NCBI RefSeq assembly: GCF_000025185.1 | Contig: NC_013720.1 | Coordinates: 1,488,001 to 1,552,000 of the forward strand | Reading direction: 5' to 3' | Length of the DNA: 64,000 bases | Origin: Pirellula staleyi DSM 6068 | GTDB lineage: Bacteria > Planctomycetota > Planctomycetia > Pirellulales > Pirellulaceae | Part shown: positions 45,388-54,754 of the stretch, piece after piece | Layout of the letters: every line of letters begins with the position of its first letter | Numbering within the stretch: the stretch's first letter is position 1 | Made by a program: the position numbers and the translations under genes | Notes under the pieces: model-generated | What the model was told of the DNA's origin: nothing | The model's database searches: none | Seen by the model: the letters and a program-made list of their open reading frames with translations, nothing else

Positions 45388-46719
45388 CTAGTCGCGTGGG
45401 CTCGTCGGTGGCGCAGGACGGATCAGCAGCACCAGCACTGCGGAGATCGCAGCGGTGGCGGCGAAGACTCCGAAGATTGCTCCCAGCGGAACGTCCCGAT
45501 CGCGGAGCGCGCCAAAACCCCAGTCGGCCAAACCACCGCAGCTGATGCTCACCAGGTTCATGATGCCGTAGCCGGTCGCTCGCAAGTCTGGTCGTACGAT
45601 CTGCGACAAGATCGGCATGTTGTTGCAGTCGAAGAAGCCCCAGCCGAGCCCGAACAGTAGGAGCAGGATGACAACAAGCGTGAGAGTTGGCGCGAATCCG
45701 ACACCAGCAATCGCGGGAACCATCAGCGTCATGCCGATGGCGCTCAAATAGATTCGTCCACGATGATTCACGCGCATCCAGGAGTCGGCGATCGTCCCGC
45801 CGAGCAGGCTCCCCACAATCGCAGCTGCTTGCCATGGAAGGGTTGCGGCGACACCGGCGATCCCTTGCCCGAGGTCGAACTCTTTCTTCAGGATCGCGGG
45901 CATCCAGTCGCGCACCACCCAGCCAGCCAGGGCAGGTAGGGTGAAGTAGAGGACCAGCAGAATGAAGTTGAGATTCAGCAGCAGTGCGACGGCGGCGCTC
46001 CAGGGACTGGGGCGCTCGTCGACCACTTTGGGAGCCACAAGTTGCGAGCGACCGCGCTTCGAGCGCGAGGCTGTGGCTGGATAGCGGCGCACCTTCAGCA
46101 CCCCCACGAGGGCAAGCTCCGCAGGGCGTGGAGCGTCGCGCAGCACTAGCGCCAGCGGAATGGCGTAGAGCATGCCAAACACGCCGCAGATGTCGAATGC
46201 TGCGCGCCAGCCGAGCCACTCGGCGTCGGCGATATAACCGGTGAAGCCCCCCACAATCACGCCGCAGTAGATCGCCATCTGATGCATGCCGACCGCTTTG
46301 GAACGGGTCTGGCCGGTGTGCAGGTCGGCAATCAGCGCAAGGGCGGCGGGAATGTAAAACGCCTCGCTCAGCCCCATTAGCGAGCGCGCGGTCAGGAGCT
46401 CTTGATAGCTGTCGACATGCCCGGTCCAAAACGTCACCGCCGACCAGACGAACAGGCTCGCGCAAATGGTTAAGCGTCGACTGAAGCGATCGGCAATGTA
46501 GCCTCCGATCGGGCTCATGAAGGCATAGACCCATTTGAACTGGCCGAGCATGAAGCCCCAGTTCTCGTCGCTGCCGATCGAGGGGATATCGGCCATCACC
46601 GACGACTTGATCGAGGCGAGCATCTGCCGATCGAGATAGTTCAGCAGCGCGACAGGCATCAGCAGCCCGACCACGAGCCAGGCAAACCCGAGCGGAGAGA
46701 GGCGAGAAGTGAGAGACAA
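45388..46719 (-). CDS. MFS transporter, likely for an amino sugar
   Basis: About 443 residues with twelve TM segments, beginning FAWLVVGLLMPVALLNYLDRQ and including the MFS motif GGYIADRFSRR in the first cytoplasmic loop. It is most similar in feel to sugar-acid/phthalate-type ACS transporters. I favour a TTG start at 46719, with AGGAA seven bases upstream and four bases after the mutarotase stop; an ATG at 46791 would overlap that gene by 68 bp. Third gene of the operon with a mutarotase and AGE epimerase, so the substrate is probably sialic acid or an N-acetylated hexosamine. Confidence 0.85.
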   Translation of the reverse strand: MSLTSRLSPLGFAWLVVGLLMPVALLNYLDRQMLASIKSSVMADIPSIGSDENWGFMLGQFKWVYAFMSPIGGYIADRFSRRLTICASLFVWSAVTFWTGHVDSYQELLTARSLMGLSEAFYIPAALALIADLHTGQTRSKAVGMHQMAIYCGVIVGGFTGYIADAEWLGWRAAFDICGVFGMLYAIPLALVLRDAPRPAELALVGVLKVRRYPATASRSKRGRSQLVAPKVVDERPSPWSAAVALLLNLNFILLVLYFTLPALAGWVVRDWMPAILKKEFDLGQGIAGVAATLPWQAAAIVGSLLGGTIADSWMRVNHRGRIYLSAIGMTLMVPAIAGVGFAPTLTLVVILLLLFGLGWGFFDCNNMPILSQIVRPDLRATGYGIMNLVSISCGGLADWGFGALRDRDVPLGAIFGVFAATAAISAVLVLLIRPAPPTSPRD

Positions 46720-46723
46720 ACGA

Positions 46724-47875
46724 CTATTCCTGGCTGGGAGGAGAGAATCCAAACACGCGAGGCGAACGAACACCGGGGCGCGCTTCGCCACTGGGAATGA
46801 TCCAGCGATCGTTCCAGCGCGTCACGCTGGTGGTGACGCGCGAGTCGAAGCCGAGCTCGATGTTATCCCAGCGATCGGCGGCGATAGTGTAGCGCAAGGC
46901 GGTCGTACGAAACCCGGGATGCTGATCGGGCGTCGTCGAAACGTGCGAGCCATCGTCGCCACCGAGCACGAAGAGCTGACCTTCCTGCACCGGCAATGGC
47001 GAAGGAGCGGCGGCGATCGGCTCAGGGAGCTTGGCGATCGGTTGCCACTGGGGCTTCCGGGGCTCCTTGGTCGCGCCGGGGGCAAGTGCGCGGCAATCGA
47101 GCACATAGCCATCGTGGAGATAGCTGCGTGAGACTTTTCCCGCCGCATCTTCCACCAGCGCCGTGCCGCCGATCACGTACAAACGACCCTCGACAGCGGC
47201 CGCCATGGCGAGCATCCGTCCCGGCCCGGGAAGATCGTCGAGCGCGAGCCACTCGGCGTTCTTGTGTGCGAGATCGAGCGCATAGACTTTCGTGAGTGCC
47301 GCGCGTGCATCGGGCGTTTCGAGTCCACCCGCCACCACGAGCCACTCTCCCACGAGCGCGCCGCAGCTGTTGGCAATCGGGATCGGCAGTGGCGCAAGTT
47401 GCGAGACCTCCACGCGATCGTTTTTGAAGGTGAGGAGCAGCGTCTCGCGATGATGACCTCGCGCGCTACTCCCACCGGCAATGATCATCGCTTCGCCAGA
47501 GGTGGCGCTCACGCCGTAGCCTAGCGGCAGCGGAAGTTTCCCGGGGATTTGCCACTCTTTTGCGTCACGCTCGAGCGCGTAGATCGTGTCGTACCAAACT
47601 TTGGTCCCCCCTTCCCACGGCCGTTTTTCTGGGAAATTGGCACCTCCGACGGCGAGCAGCTGCTGGCCACTCACGCCGGCAAACATCCCGGCAAAACCTT
47701 CGCGGTCAGGGAGCGGTGGTAGAGCTTCCCACGTCTCGCAACGTGCAACCGAAGCCGTTAGCAGCGTCGATAAAAAAAGCATCGATGCAGTTATCGACAT
47801 AGTTATCGACACCAGGAGCGAGCGACCCAGCGCGTGATCGCGGAATACATCACACCATCGATGGCACGTTAGCAT
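46724..47875 (-). CDS. Cyclically permuted mutarotase family (NanM-like kelch protein)
   Basis: 383 residues with a signal peptide (SITASMLFLSTLLTASVARC) and six kelch-like blades (LPPLPDREGFAGMFAGVSGQ, LLAVGGANFPEKRPWEGG, GRLYVIGGTAL, GQLFVLGGDDGSH). The GGANFP and PWEGG segments are typical of N-acetylneuraminate epimerase/mutarotase proteins, which speed interconversion of sialic acid anomers in the periplasm. The ATG at 47875 overlaps the AGE stop (TGATG) and has GGAGG eight bases upstream, so the long upstream extension is rejected. Confidence 0.86.
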   Translation of the reverse strand: MLTCHRWCDVFRDHALGRSLLVSITMSITASMLFLSTLLTASVARCETWEALPPLPDREGFAGMFAGVSGQQLLAVGGANFPEKRPWEGGTKVWYDTIYALERDAKEWQIPGKLPLPLGYGVSATSGEAMIIAGGSSARGHHRETLLLTFKNDRVEVSQLAPLPIPIANSCGALVGEWLVVAGGLETPDARAALTKVYALDLAHKNAEWLALDDLPGPGRMLAMAAAVEGRLYVIGGTALVEDAAGKVSRSYLHDGYVLDCRALAPGATKEPRKPQWQPIAKLPEPIAAAPSPLPVQEGQLFVLGGDDGSHVSTTPDQHPGFRTTALRYTIAADRWDNIELGFDSRVTTSVTRWNDRWIIPSGEARPGVRSPRVFGFSPPSQE

Positions 47876-49116
47876 CAGTCGGGCCTCCGCGGAGGAAGCG
47901 ACGAGAGTGCCAGGAGCGATGTCGGCTCGGTGTCGAGCAGCTTCCAGCTCCAGAGGAGCATGCGTGGCAAGTGAAACGGTCCTTTCCACAGGTTCCCTTT
48001 CAGCGTGGTCGACACGGTTCCATCGCGATGCAAATAGCCGAACCATTCCCCCTGCTCAGGATCGGGAAAGTGGCGAAAGCTCCAGTCGTGCACCTGCTGA
48101 TGCAGCGTGGCATAGCGCTCGCTGCCGGTGAGTCGCCAGGCGAGCAGTGTCGCGATAATCGCCTCGCAGTGGGGCCACCAGAACTTCATGTCGTGCCAGT
48201 ATTCTTGGATCGGCTTGTCGTCGAGATCGCGAAAATAGTAGAGCCCGCCGAACTCGTGGTCCCAGCCGCGCGCAAGCATCCAGTCGAGAATCTGAAGACC
48301 GAGTTGCTCCATGCGTGGCGAGTGTACGATGCTGCTTTCGAGTAGCAGGAACCAGGCACATTCGATCGCGTGACCAGGGTTCAGCAGTCGGCCGTCGAAA
48401 TGATCGAGCACTTCCCCTTGGATTCCGACCGTTTCCAGCAGCACCTGTCGCTCGGGCTTCATGAAATAGCGCTCGATTTCATCGACGCACCACGCAATCC
48501 ACTCGGTGGGAGTCCGTCCGAGCGCGACTACTTCGCCGAGATTCAAGCGGAGTTCTTGCGCGGTGACCATCGCGATCATCAGCGGACCGATGCCGCGCAT
48601 GGGGCGCGTCTGGGGATCGGTCTTAGGCGCCGCGAGCGCTGGATCGAAGGAGTAACGCAGGTAGTTTTGCCAGTATCGCAAGGCACTTGCGCGGGCTCTC
48701 TCGCTACCGGTGGCGCGAAACAGCGCTGCTGCGGCAATCGCGGCAAACGACTCGCTGTAAACATAGCGCCGCATCCGGAGCGGTCGCCCCTCGCGGGTGA
48801 CACTGAAATAGAGCTTTCCATCGTCGCCGACCGCATGTCGCTCGAGGAAATCGAGGCAGCTTTGCGCTGCACTGAGCCACGTAGCGCGCGGCTCGACATG
48901 GTTATAGAGCGTGGCGAACATCCAGGCCGCGCGACCTTGAAACCAGATCGATTTATCGGTGTCGATCACGGCTCCTGCGCGATCGAGCGACGTCAGGATC
49001 CCCCCCTGCTCGTGGTCGAGTCCATGCCGGAGCCAAAACGGCACAACATCTTGGAGCAGCGCGTCGCGATAGAAGGCTGCGAGTTGCTGAGGGTCGTGAA
49101 GCGAGGGAATTTCCAC
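47875..49116 (-). CDS. AGE-family epimerase (N-acylglucosamine 2-epimerase type)
   Basis: 413 residues with the alpha/alpha-barrel of the AGE family. Visible landmarks are GGILTSLDRAG, KSIWFQGRAAWMFATLYN, the His-bearing LLNPGHAIECAWFLL, DMKFWWPHCEAIIATLL and KGPFHLPRMLLW. The two His in these segments correspond to the catalytic acid/base pair of the renin-binding-protein/AGE family. The likely reaction is interconversion of N-acetylmannosamine and N-acetylglucosamine in sialic acid catabolism, though cellobiose-2-epimerase-like activity cannot be excluded. It starts with GTG and is first in the operon with mutarotase and MFS. No NanA lyase or kinase is in the window. Confidence 0.88.
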   Translation of the reverse strand: MEIPSLHDPQQLAAFYRDALLQDVVPFWLRHGLDHEQGGILTSLDRAGAVIDTDKSIWFQGRAAWMFATLYNHVEPRATWLSAAQSCLDFLERHAVGDDGKLYFSVTREGRPLRMRRYVYSESFAAIAAAALFRATGSERARASALRYWQNYLRYSFDPALAAPKTDPQTRPMRGIGPLMIAMVTAQELRLNLGEVVALGRTPTEWIAWCVDEIERYFMKPERQVLLETVGIQGEVLDHFDGRLLNPGHAIECAWFLLLESSIVHSPRMEQLGLQILDWMLARGWDHEFGGLYYFRDLDDKPIQEYWHDMKFWWPHCEAIIATLLAWRLTGSERYATLHQQVHDWSFRHFPDPEQGEWFGYLHRDGTVSTTLKGNLWKGPFHLPRMLLWSWKLLDTEPTSLLALSSLPPRRPD

Positions 49117-49458
49117 GGCGAGCGCTGCGAGGTGAAGAGGTGCAAGAGAGGCCAGCGAAGTGGCTGGCAGTTATACCGCAGCCCCTCGGAGAGCACACGC
49201 TTTTTTTAGAGAGCGCGGCATTCTGGTGTGTCGCCAATACGCTGACTACTGCTCCACGTTTTGTCCCTTGGAGTGCTACAGGCATCTTGCCAGTGCCGAA
49301 GCTGGAACCGCTGTTTTAGCGAAATATTCCAAAAACAGGGCCGATTTACAGTTCTCACCGGGCAGAGCCCCGTGGCACCTTGGATTGCAGCCTACTCCAG
49401 GCAGCATGCCATGGATCGGTAGACGTACTACTAGCTCATCTACCCGATCTGTCGCGCA
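49117..49458. other. Intergenic region with repeat copy 1
   Basis: 342 bp. It holds a copy of the hairpin-bearing repeat at 49352-49428, listed separately, and the promoter of the AGE operon. No gene is supported. Confidence 0.55.
49352..49428 (+). repeat. Intergenic repeat, copy 1
   Basis: A unit of about 77 bp with a near-palindrome CACCGGGC-AGA-GCCCCGTG and a 3' part CAGCATGCCATGGATCGGTAGACGTAC. The same unit occurs in reverse orientation at 57532-57621, where the hairpin is perfect. Confidence 0.7.
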
Positions 49459-50595
49459 CTAATCGCAGAGCCAGCGCATTGCCGATTCAATACCGAAGCT
49501 TCGTTTCTCGCCGAGCTGACGCAGGAGCCAGAACGTGACGACGAGAAACAGTGCCGCGAGTGTCAGCGACGCGCTGAGCGGGAGGGCGTTGCCCCAAAAG
49601 ATGGTGGTCTCTTCGCCATAGAGCGCGCCGTAGATCCAGAGCGGATAGAGATGCGCGACGTGATGCACGATGTAGATCGTGAACGAGTATTGGCTAAAGG
49701 TTTGACAAACTTTTAGGAGCGATTTCCAGCGCTCGATGCGCGCCGGGCTCCGGTCGAGCCACTGATGCATGGTGGCAAAAAGGAGCAGCGTCGCGCCGAG
49801 CATCCCGAGCATGTACGCTAGGCTCGGGGGAAACATCCGCCAGCCGTTGAGCAGCTTGGCAGCAACGGGCTGCGCGGCGATGGCATCGCCACCCCAGCGA
49901 CCGATCAGCTGCAGCCCGATCGAAGTTGCCAGCAGCACTGCGCCGATCCCAACGATCGGCCCGATCGAAGGAACAGGCTCTTCAGTCCCCGGCTCTTGCG
50001 CGCGGAACTCTTCCGCCGACGGCTCCTCGAGCAGGTAGCGCGCGGCGACGTAGCCAATCAGGCTGAGGGCGATCCAAGGGAAGATCGGAAAATAGCCGGC
50101 GACGAAATAGCCGGTCACGACTTCGCTCAGCACGAAGTCGTACTCGTAATACTTGTTAGGCCAGTACTCTTCGTAGGCAACAATTTCGCGCAGCACCGGA
50201 CTAACGAGCGCTGCGGTGATCGCCATCGCGAGCAAAATCGCCGACGGAAGATGACGCACCACACCCAGCACCAACAGGGCCGAGCCGATGAACGTCAGCA
50301 CATCCCAGTTGAAGGTGTCTTCAGGGAGCCAGACAAAGACGTTGAACGCAATGCCGACGCAGAAGACAAACAGCCCGCGGCGGACCGAGATTTTGGAGAG
50401 CTCGCTTTCGCTCGTGCCGCGCGCTTTGCGTCCGCGCGACCAGAGGAAATAGCTGACTCCCGACAGGAATATAAATTGCGGCGCACCCATCCCTGCCACC
50501 GGGACGGTGACGCCCGAGAGGTTCTCGCCGAAATGCACCACCACCATGATGAAAATGGCGATCGTACGCATCAGATCAATCGAGGGATATCGCAT
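49459..50595 (-). CDS. HGSNAT/DUF1624-like membrane acetyltransferase
   Basis: 378 residues, about ten TM segments. The N-terminus RYPSIDLMRTIAIFIMVVVHFGENLSG with APQFIFLSGVSYFL matches the heparan-alpha-glucosaminide N-acetyltransferase catalytic family (DUF1624), which moves acetyl groups across the membrane to glucosamine. The conserved His in VVVHF is present. A cytoplasmic Glu/Pro-rich loop (about 190-215) is unusual. Third gene after the FAD oxidoreductase and the RMD1-like gene (18-bp gap). Confidence 0.78.
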   Translation of the reverse strand: MRYPSIDLMRTIAIFIMVVVHFGENLSGVTVPVAGMGAPQFIFLSGVSYFLWSRGRKARGTSESELSKISVRRGLFVFCVGIAFNVFVWLPEDTFNWDVLTFIGSALLVLGVVRHLPSAILLAMAITAALVSPVLREIVAYEEYWPNKYYEYDFVLSEVVTGYFVAGYFPIFPWIALSLIGYVAARYLLEEPSAEEFRAQEPGTEEPVPSIGPIVGIGAVLLATSIGLQLIGRWGGDAIAAQPVAAKLLNGWRMFPPSLAYMLGMLGATLLLFATMHQWLDRSPARIERWKSLLKVCQTFSQYSFTIYIVHHVAHLYPLWIYGALYGEETTIFWGNALPLSASLTLAALFLVVTFWLLRQLGEKRSFGIESAMRWLCD

Positions 50596-50613
50596 AGAAA
50601 AGCTCGCCAGCGG

Positions 50614-51603
50614 CTATTGACCGGAGGTCGTCGTCGTCTCGCTGGCTGGTGGCTCCGCTTCGATCGCTGGTGCCGGAACTCTGTTTGAATTGGTGAGAGT
50701 GCTGGAACTAGTCGTCGTCGGCGTGTGCGACGAGAGGATCTCGAAACCACTCATCAAGATTTGAGCTGCCAGCAAGATGATGATAATCCACTCCAGGATA
50801 TTGCCCGAGCGGGTGAGCATGAAGTCGCTCGCGCGCTGGCCACACATCTCGTACACTTCTTCGAACACGCTCAGCTCTTCATCGATAAATTCGTAGCGAT
50901 GGGCCATCTGAGTTCGCTCGCGAAGACGCTCGGAGATTTGCGTGGCGAGGGTCGGCGGATGCTTATGCGGCGCATTGACATGGGCGCCGAGTCGCGCGAG
51001 CCGGGCCCGGAGTAGTAGGACCTCTTGAAAGCGGCTGCGCAACACTTTACGAGTCGGCACCGACGCCTCCTGGAACTCAAACGCCAGGGGCATATCGGCT
51101 TCGAGCTGCGGCCATTTCGCGGCGAGATCGCTTTCGATGCTCCGCAGTTCGGCCTCGAAGTAAGTCACTTCGGCCACCGCCACCGCGAGGGGTTCGAGAC
51201 GGTCGGCTGTCGCCAAAATCGCGCACCGCCCTGGTCCCCAGCAGAGCTGCGCGTTTTGAAACGTCATCAGCTGACAAGCGGCCGGGCTCCCCGCGGCGAG
51301 TTCCACCCAGCTCCGCATCGGCGCAAGCGCGGGAGAATCGGCGGGCGCTGCACTGGCAGCAGCATCGAGCGGCACCAGCAGCAGCGTGAGGGTACCGGCA
51401 GCAGCGATTTTTTGATCGGGGGCCACGGGGCCCTCGACAGCGCAGGCCCCGAGCGGCAACTCGGCCAGCACGGTTTGACCGGCGGGAGCTGCTGGCGCAG
51501 AGCGCTTCAGCAGGTAGGTGACTTGCCTCGGGGTCGTACCACGCGGAAGCTGCGACAAAAGAGCGGATTCACTTGAAGGGCCTGATGAGGCACTAGCAGA
51601 CAT
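50614..51603 (-). CDS. DUF155/RMD1-like membrane-anchored protein
   Basis: 329 residues with GAGGAAAA before the ATG. The N-terminal half is soluble and Ala/Pro-rich. The C-terminal part (YFEAELRSIESDLA, RFQEVLLLRARLARL, RYEFIDEELSVFEEVYEMC, SGNILEWIIIILLAAQILMSG) follows the pattern of the RMD1/YagE DUF155 family: long helices, then one TM segment of the form LExxIIxLL..I. A Ser/Thr-rich tail follows. Role unknown; the eukaryotic relatives are mitochondrial. The gene lies 8 bp after the FAD oxidoreductase. Confidence 0.65.
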   Translation of the reverse strand: MSASASSGPSSESALLSQLPRGTTPRQVTYLLKRSAPAAPAGQTVLAELPLGACAVEGPVAPDQKIAAAGTLTLLLVPLDAAASAAPADSPALAPMRSWVELAAGSPAACQLMTFQNAQLCWGPGRCAILATADRLEPLAVAVAEVTYFEAELRSIESDLAAKWPQLEADMPLAFEFQEASVPTRKVLRSRFQEVLLLRARLARLGAHVNAPHKHPPTLATQISERLRERTQMAHRYEFIDEELSVFEEVYEMCGQRASDFMLTRSGNILEWIIIILLAAQILMSGFEILSSHTPTTTSSSTLTNSNRVPAPAIEAEPPASETTTTSGQ

Positions 51604-51611
51604 GGTTTTCC

Positions 51612-52973
51612 TCAGGATCGATCAGTCGTTTGTGCGGCGAGCCAAGCGGCCACATACTCGGCTGAGTCGAGCACGCCATTGAGTGTGGAATCAAAGAGGT
51701 AGTCCCCGACCAGATAGAGCTGGGGATGTTCGATCGGTTCAGGCTGATGCCGCTGGTCGAGCGGTCGCGGAACAATGCCCCCGGGAATGGCATTCACAGC
51801 CGAGAGCCAGCGATGCACGCGCCCTTCCACCATGTGCTTGCGGCCATGTGCCAGGAAGGTCGGCAGGGAATCGAGCGCGGCGCTGATCAGCTCCTCGTCG
51901 GTGAGGGCGTTCATCGTTTCGGCAGCGGTTCCGCCAACAAGCCAGCCGAGAATGCCGTGCGAACTTCCTGGCTCGCGCGACGACTCGTCATACAAGCAGC
52001 ATCCCCCAAATTTGTCGAGCATCCAGTACGAGTCGCTGAACGCCTCGCGCCAGAACGGCTTGTCGAACAAAATGGTGATCCGCAAATAGTGTGCGGGGTA
52101 ATGATAGTACGACAGATGCCGCTCGATCGCCCGCTGCAAACGGGCCCCACGAAACGCCAGCTTCCCGAGGTGATTATGGGGGAGCGAAACGACCACGAAA
52201 TCAAAATCGTCGTGCCGCGGCTGATCTCCCGAGCGTGAATGGACCCGAATTTGCGACGAACCTTGTTTTTCGATGCTCTCGACAGGGTGATTCAGCAGCA
52301 CTTCGGCATCGATCCGCTGGGCCAGCTCTTCCACGAGCCGCTGATTGCCACCTTCAATGCCATATAAGTGCATATAGGCGGGACTATTCATCAAATAGTT
52401 TTGTAGCCCATAGGTAAAGGTGGTTTGTTGCGGTTCGGTCGCCAGATCACTATGAATTAGGTTTTGGATATAACTCCGCGCATCATCACTTTCGACCAAG
52501 GTTAATAACTGATCAAAGCGGCGCGGATCAGGAGCTAAATGAAGACCTTCGGGATAATCGCTATGATAAAACTCGAGTGGTGTAATTTGATCTTTGGCGC
52601 GGCGATCAAAATCGAGGAGCGCCGCCGCTGCGGTGGGTCCGAGCGCCGCCTCAATATCATCCATGTTCGCGAGGATTTGATTATCCATCACTACGGCCGG
52701 TCCACCCATCGCCCGAATCGGTAGTCCAAGTTCGGCAATCAAGTCCTTCAGCGGATCTTCGTCGAAGATCGAATAGTCGTAGAACTCAGCTGCCCCCGCT
52801 TCATAACGGACCGGGCTGGTCGAAAATTGCGGGGTGAGAATTTTTCCACCGAGACGCCCGCTCGCTTCCAGCAGCGTGATCCGAAGCGGCACACTCGCCA
52901 GCTTTTGGAGTTGATAAGCAGTCATGAGACCGCCCGGGCCACCCCCGACGATCCCGATATTCCAGCAGCACAT
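51612..52973 (-). CDS. FAD-dependent amine-oxidase-like oxidoreductase
   Basis: 453 residues from the ATG at 52973, which has GGGAG six bases upstream and begins MCCWNIGIVGGGPGG, the dinucleotide-binding fold. The longer frame to 53132 is not protein-like. ITLLEASGRLGGKI is the second FAD contact, and YLVGDYLFDSTLNGVLDSAEYVAAW is the C-terminal FAD-binding signature of the amine oxidase/protoporphyrinogen-oxidase group. The substrate is unknown. First gene of an operon with the RMD1-like and acetyltransferase genes. Part of the coding region near 52370-52600 is more AT-rich than its surroundings. Confidence 0.86.
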   Translation of the reverse strand: MCCWNIGIVGGGPGGLMTAYQLQKLASVPLRITLLEASGRLGGKILTPQFSTSPVRYEAGAAEFYDYSIFDEDPLKDLIAELGLPIRAMGGPAVVMDNQILANMDDIEAALGPTAAAALLDFDRRAKDQITPLEFYHSDYPEGLHLAPDPRRFDQLLTLVESDDARSYIQNLIHSDLATEPQQTTFTYGLQNYLMNSPAYMHLYGIEGGNQRLVEELAQRIDAEVLLNHPVESIEKQGSSQIRVHSRSGDQPRHDDFDFVVVSLPHNHLGKLAFRGARLQRAIERHLSYYHYPAHYLRITILFDKPFWREAFSDSYWMLDKFGGCCLYDESSREPGSSHGILGWLVGGTAAETMNALTDEELISAALDSLPTFLAHGRKHMVEGRVHRWLSAVNAIPGGIVPRPLDQRHQPEPIEHPQLYLVGDYLFDSTLNGVLDSAEYVAAWLAAQTTDRS

Positions 52974-53482
52974 CAGCGGCTCCCGCATTCGATCGAGGCG
53001 CTCATGGCAAGGTGCAGGGAGTCGTCCCGACGTGCGAACGGAAGTCGATCGAGTGATCGCTCCGGATGTCGCCGGGGAGAGCAGGCAGCGTTGGTCGCCA
53101 AGGTGAAAGTCTCGCGCGAGGTTTGCAGACAACTAGATTATCGATAGATGTCTGCTGATAAGACCGCGAGCGTCGAGTGGATCAGACGCAGCGGCGGCAG
53201 ACACGGAGAGAAAGGATCAAACCCCGGTCTTTCTCAAAAGTATCTCTCCCTGCAAAAGAATCAAAGGGGGCGAGACGTGAGGGATTGATGAGTAATGCAG
53301 GAAGTTATCAATCTCGACGTTCTAATGGGGGGAAGATCGAGCGGCGTCCATCAGCCGCACATGATGGGTCGCGCTGCTGGCACGCGTCACATCAGGCGCT
53401 CGAAGCGGGTAATATGGTCGCATCGCTCGACATCGATCCGATCCACCACCTCCCACCGATTGTTCCCTCCGAGAGTCCTTCT
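52974..53482. other. Divergent intergenic region
   Basis: 509 bp between the FAD oxidoreductase (minus) and the exported hydrolase (plus). An open frame continues upstream of the hydrolase start but has no signal-peptide or domain character. It should contain both promoters; no clear operator is seen. Confidence 0.5.
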
Positions 53483-54430
53483 ATGAAGCGCTGGATACTT
53501 GCCCTCGGCTGTCTGCTCTTGGTTTTCTCGTCGCAGCTTGTTGCGGAAGAGACTCCCCCGCCGAGCCCGGTGAAACTCGAGCCCGGCGCGGTGATCGAGC
53601 TCGTTTTTCCCGACTTGCCCGAGACGTTGGCGAGCATGTCGAACGACAGCAAAGAGCCTGCGCGACTCACGGCGATCTTGCCCGAGGATTACACCCCCGA
53701 AAAGAAGTTTCCCCTCTTTATCTACTTGCTTGGTGGCGGCGGTGGCCGTGGCAACCAAGGGGACCTCGGGATGGGTCGCGGAGTGATTGGTAATAAAGGT
53801 TATATCTGCGCAGTAATGCCTTTATTTAAGAAGAAGCTTGATATTACCGAACCGGCGCGAGGTTTAATGGTCTCAATGGACGATTTCGAGGTGATCTCGA
53901 AGTCGTATCGCACCATGCTTACCAAACTCGATGAGGTAGTACCCAATATCACCTCCCAAGGGAGCGTTTTGGGAGGGCATTCCAATGGTGCCCATACTAC
54001 GGGTGTCTTAATAGCAGGTCAGGATGATTTTATTTTCGAGCGGTTTGATAGTTTTTATCTCCATGAAGGTGGTTTAACGCTGCTGTTTGCCAATGTCCTG
54101 CAAAAGCAGTCGATGAAGAAGCCGCGCTTCCTGGTGATGATTGGTGGCAAAGGTCCGTTCTTGCCCTTCGGCGCGCTACTGGAACGGATGGTTGCCCGAG
54201 GAGGCTTTCAGTTCACGTTCGTGGCGATGGAGGGGTACGGCCACGAGCAGCCGCCGGAGTACCTGGCACAAATCGGCCAGTGGGCCCGAGGCGAACCTCT
54301 CACCTTGCCCCCCAAAGAGCCCGCTGAAGCCAAGCCTGACGAGGCGAAACCTGACGAGGCCAAGCCCGACGAGCCGAAACCCGATACAGCCCAGCCCGCT
54401 GATGCCAAGCCGGCTGACGGGGTGAAGTAG
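53483..54430 (+). CDS. Exported alpha/beta-hydrolase-like protein with a charged repeat tail
   Basis: 315 residues. The ATG at 53483 opens a signal peptide (MKRWILALGCLLLVFSSQLVA). A Gly-rich oxyanion region (LLGGGGGRGNQGD) and the nucleophile elbow GGHSNGAHTTG (Ser in GHSNG) indicate the alpha/beta-hydrolase fold; GYGHEQP near the end may supply the His. The last 40 residues are a low-complexity tail of repeated KPDEA/KPAD units encoded by a 15-bp repeat. The middle of the gene (53790-54070) is AT-richer with different codon use. Probable secreted esterase or depolymerase. Confidence 0.72.
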   Translation: MKRWILALGCLLLVFSSQLVAEETPPPSPVKLEPGAVIELVFPDLPETLASMSNDSKEPARLTAILPEDYTPEKKFPLFIYLLGGGGGRGNQGDLGMGRGVIGNKGYICAVMPLFKKKLDITEPARGLMVSMDDFEVISKSYRTMLTKLDEVVPNITSQGSVLGGHSNGAHTTGVLIAGQDDFIFERFDSFYLHEGGLTLLFANVLQKQSMKKPRFLVMIGGKGPFLPFGALLERMVARGGFQFTFVAMEGYGHEQPPEYLAQIGQWARGEPLTLPPKEPAEAKPDEAKPDEAKPDEPKPDTAQPADAKPADGVK

Positions 54431-54754
54431 TGGGCCGTCGAGCGACTCTTGGCTGGCACCAATCAGCAGGCACCCACACCACCTGACCTTGTTTGCTGGG
54501 CGAACTTTCAACTTCTCTGGGTGTGCGAATACGCGCGCATTGGGTCGCGGATGGCTCCCGTCGGCTGATTGCCTGAACTTTGCGCACGCTGCTGCCTGCT
54601 GGTCGCCGTTTTGGGGTGGCGAGCCGGTTCGTTCAAAATGACGTAAGCGAATATTGCGTAAGCTCTTAACGCTACCGCTTGTCAGATGCTAAAAACCCGG
54701 CATGATGTTTGCCGCCCCCAAGCGGTTTACATCCATGCGAAAGGCGGCTTTGAA
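54431..54754. other. Intergenic region upstream of PEP carboxylase
   Basis: 324 bp with no recognisable gene. The frame of the next gene is open back to 54686, but the ATG at 54755 fits the family start. No hairpin with a T run is present after the hydrolase gene. Confidence 0.5.

Noticed and set aside
45332-46534. 400-codon frame overlapping the MFS gene
   Set aside because: Arg/Ser-rich out-of-frame translation. The in-frame product has twelve TM segments and MFS motifs.
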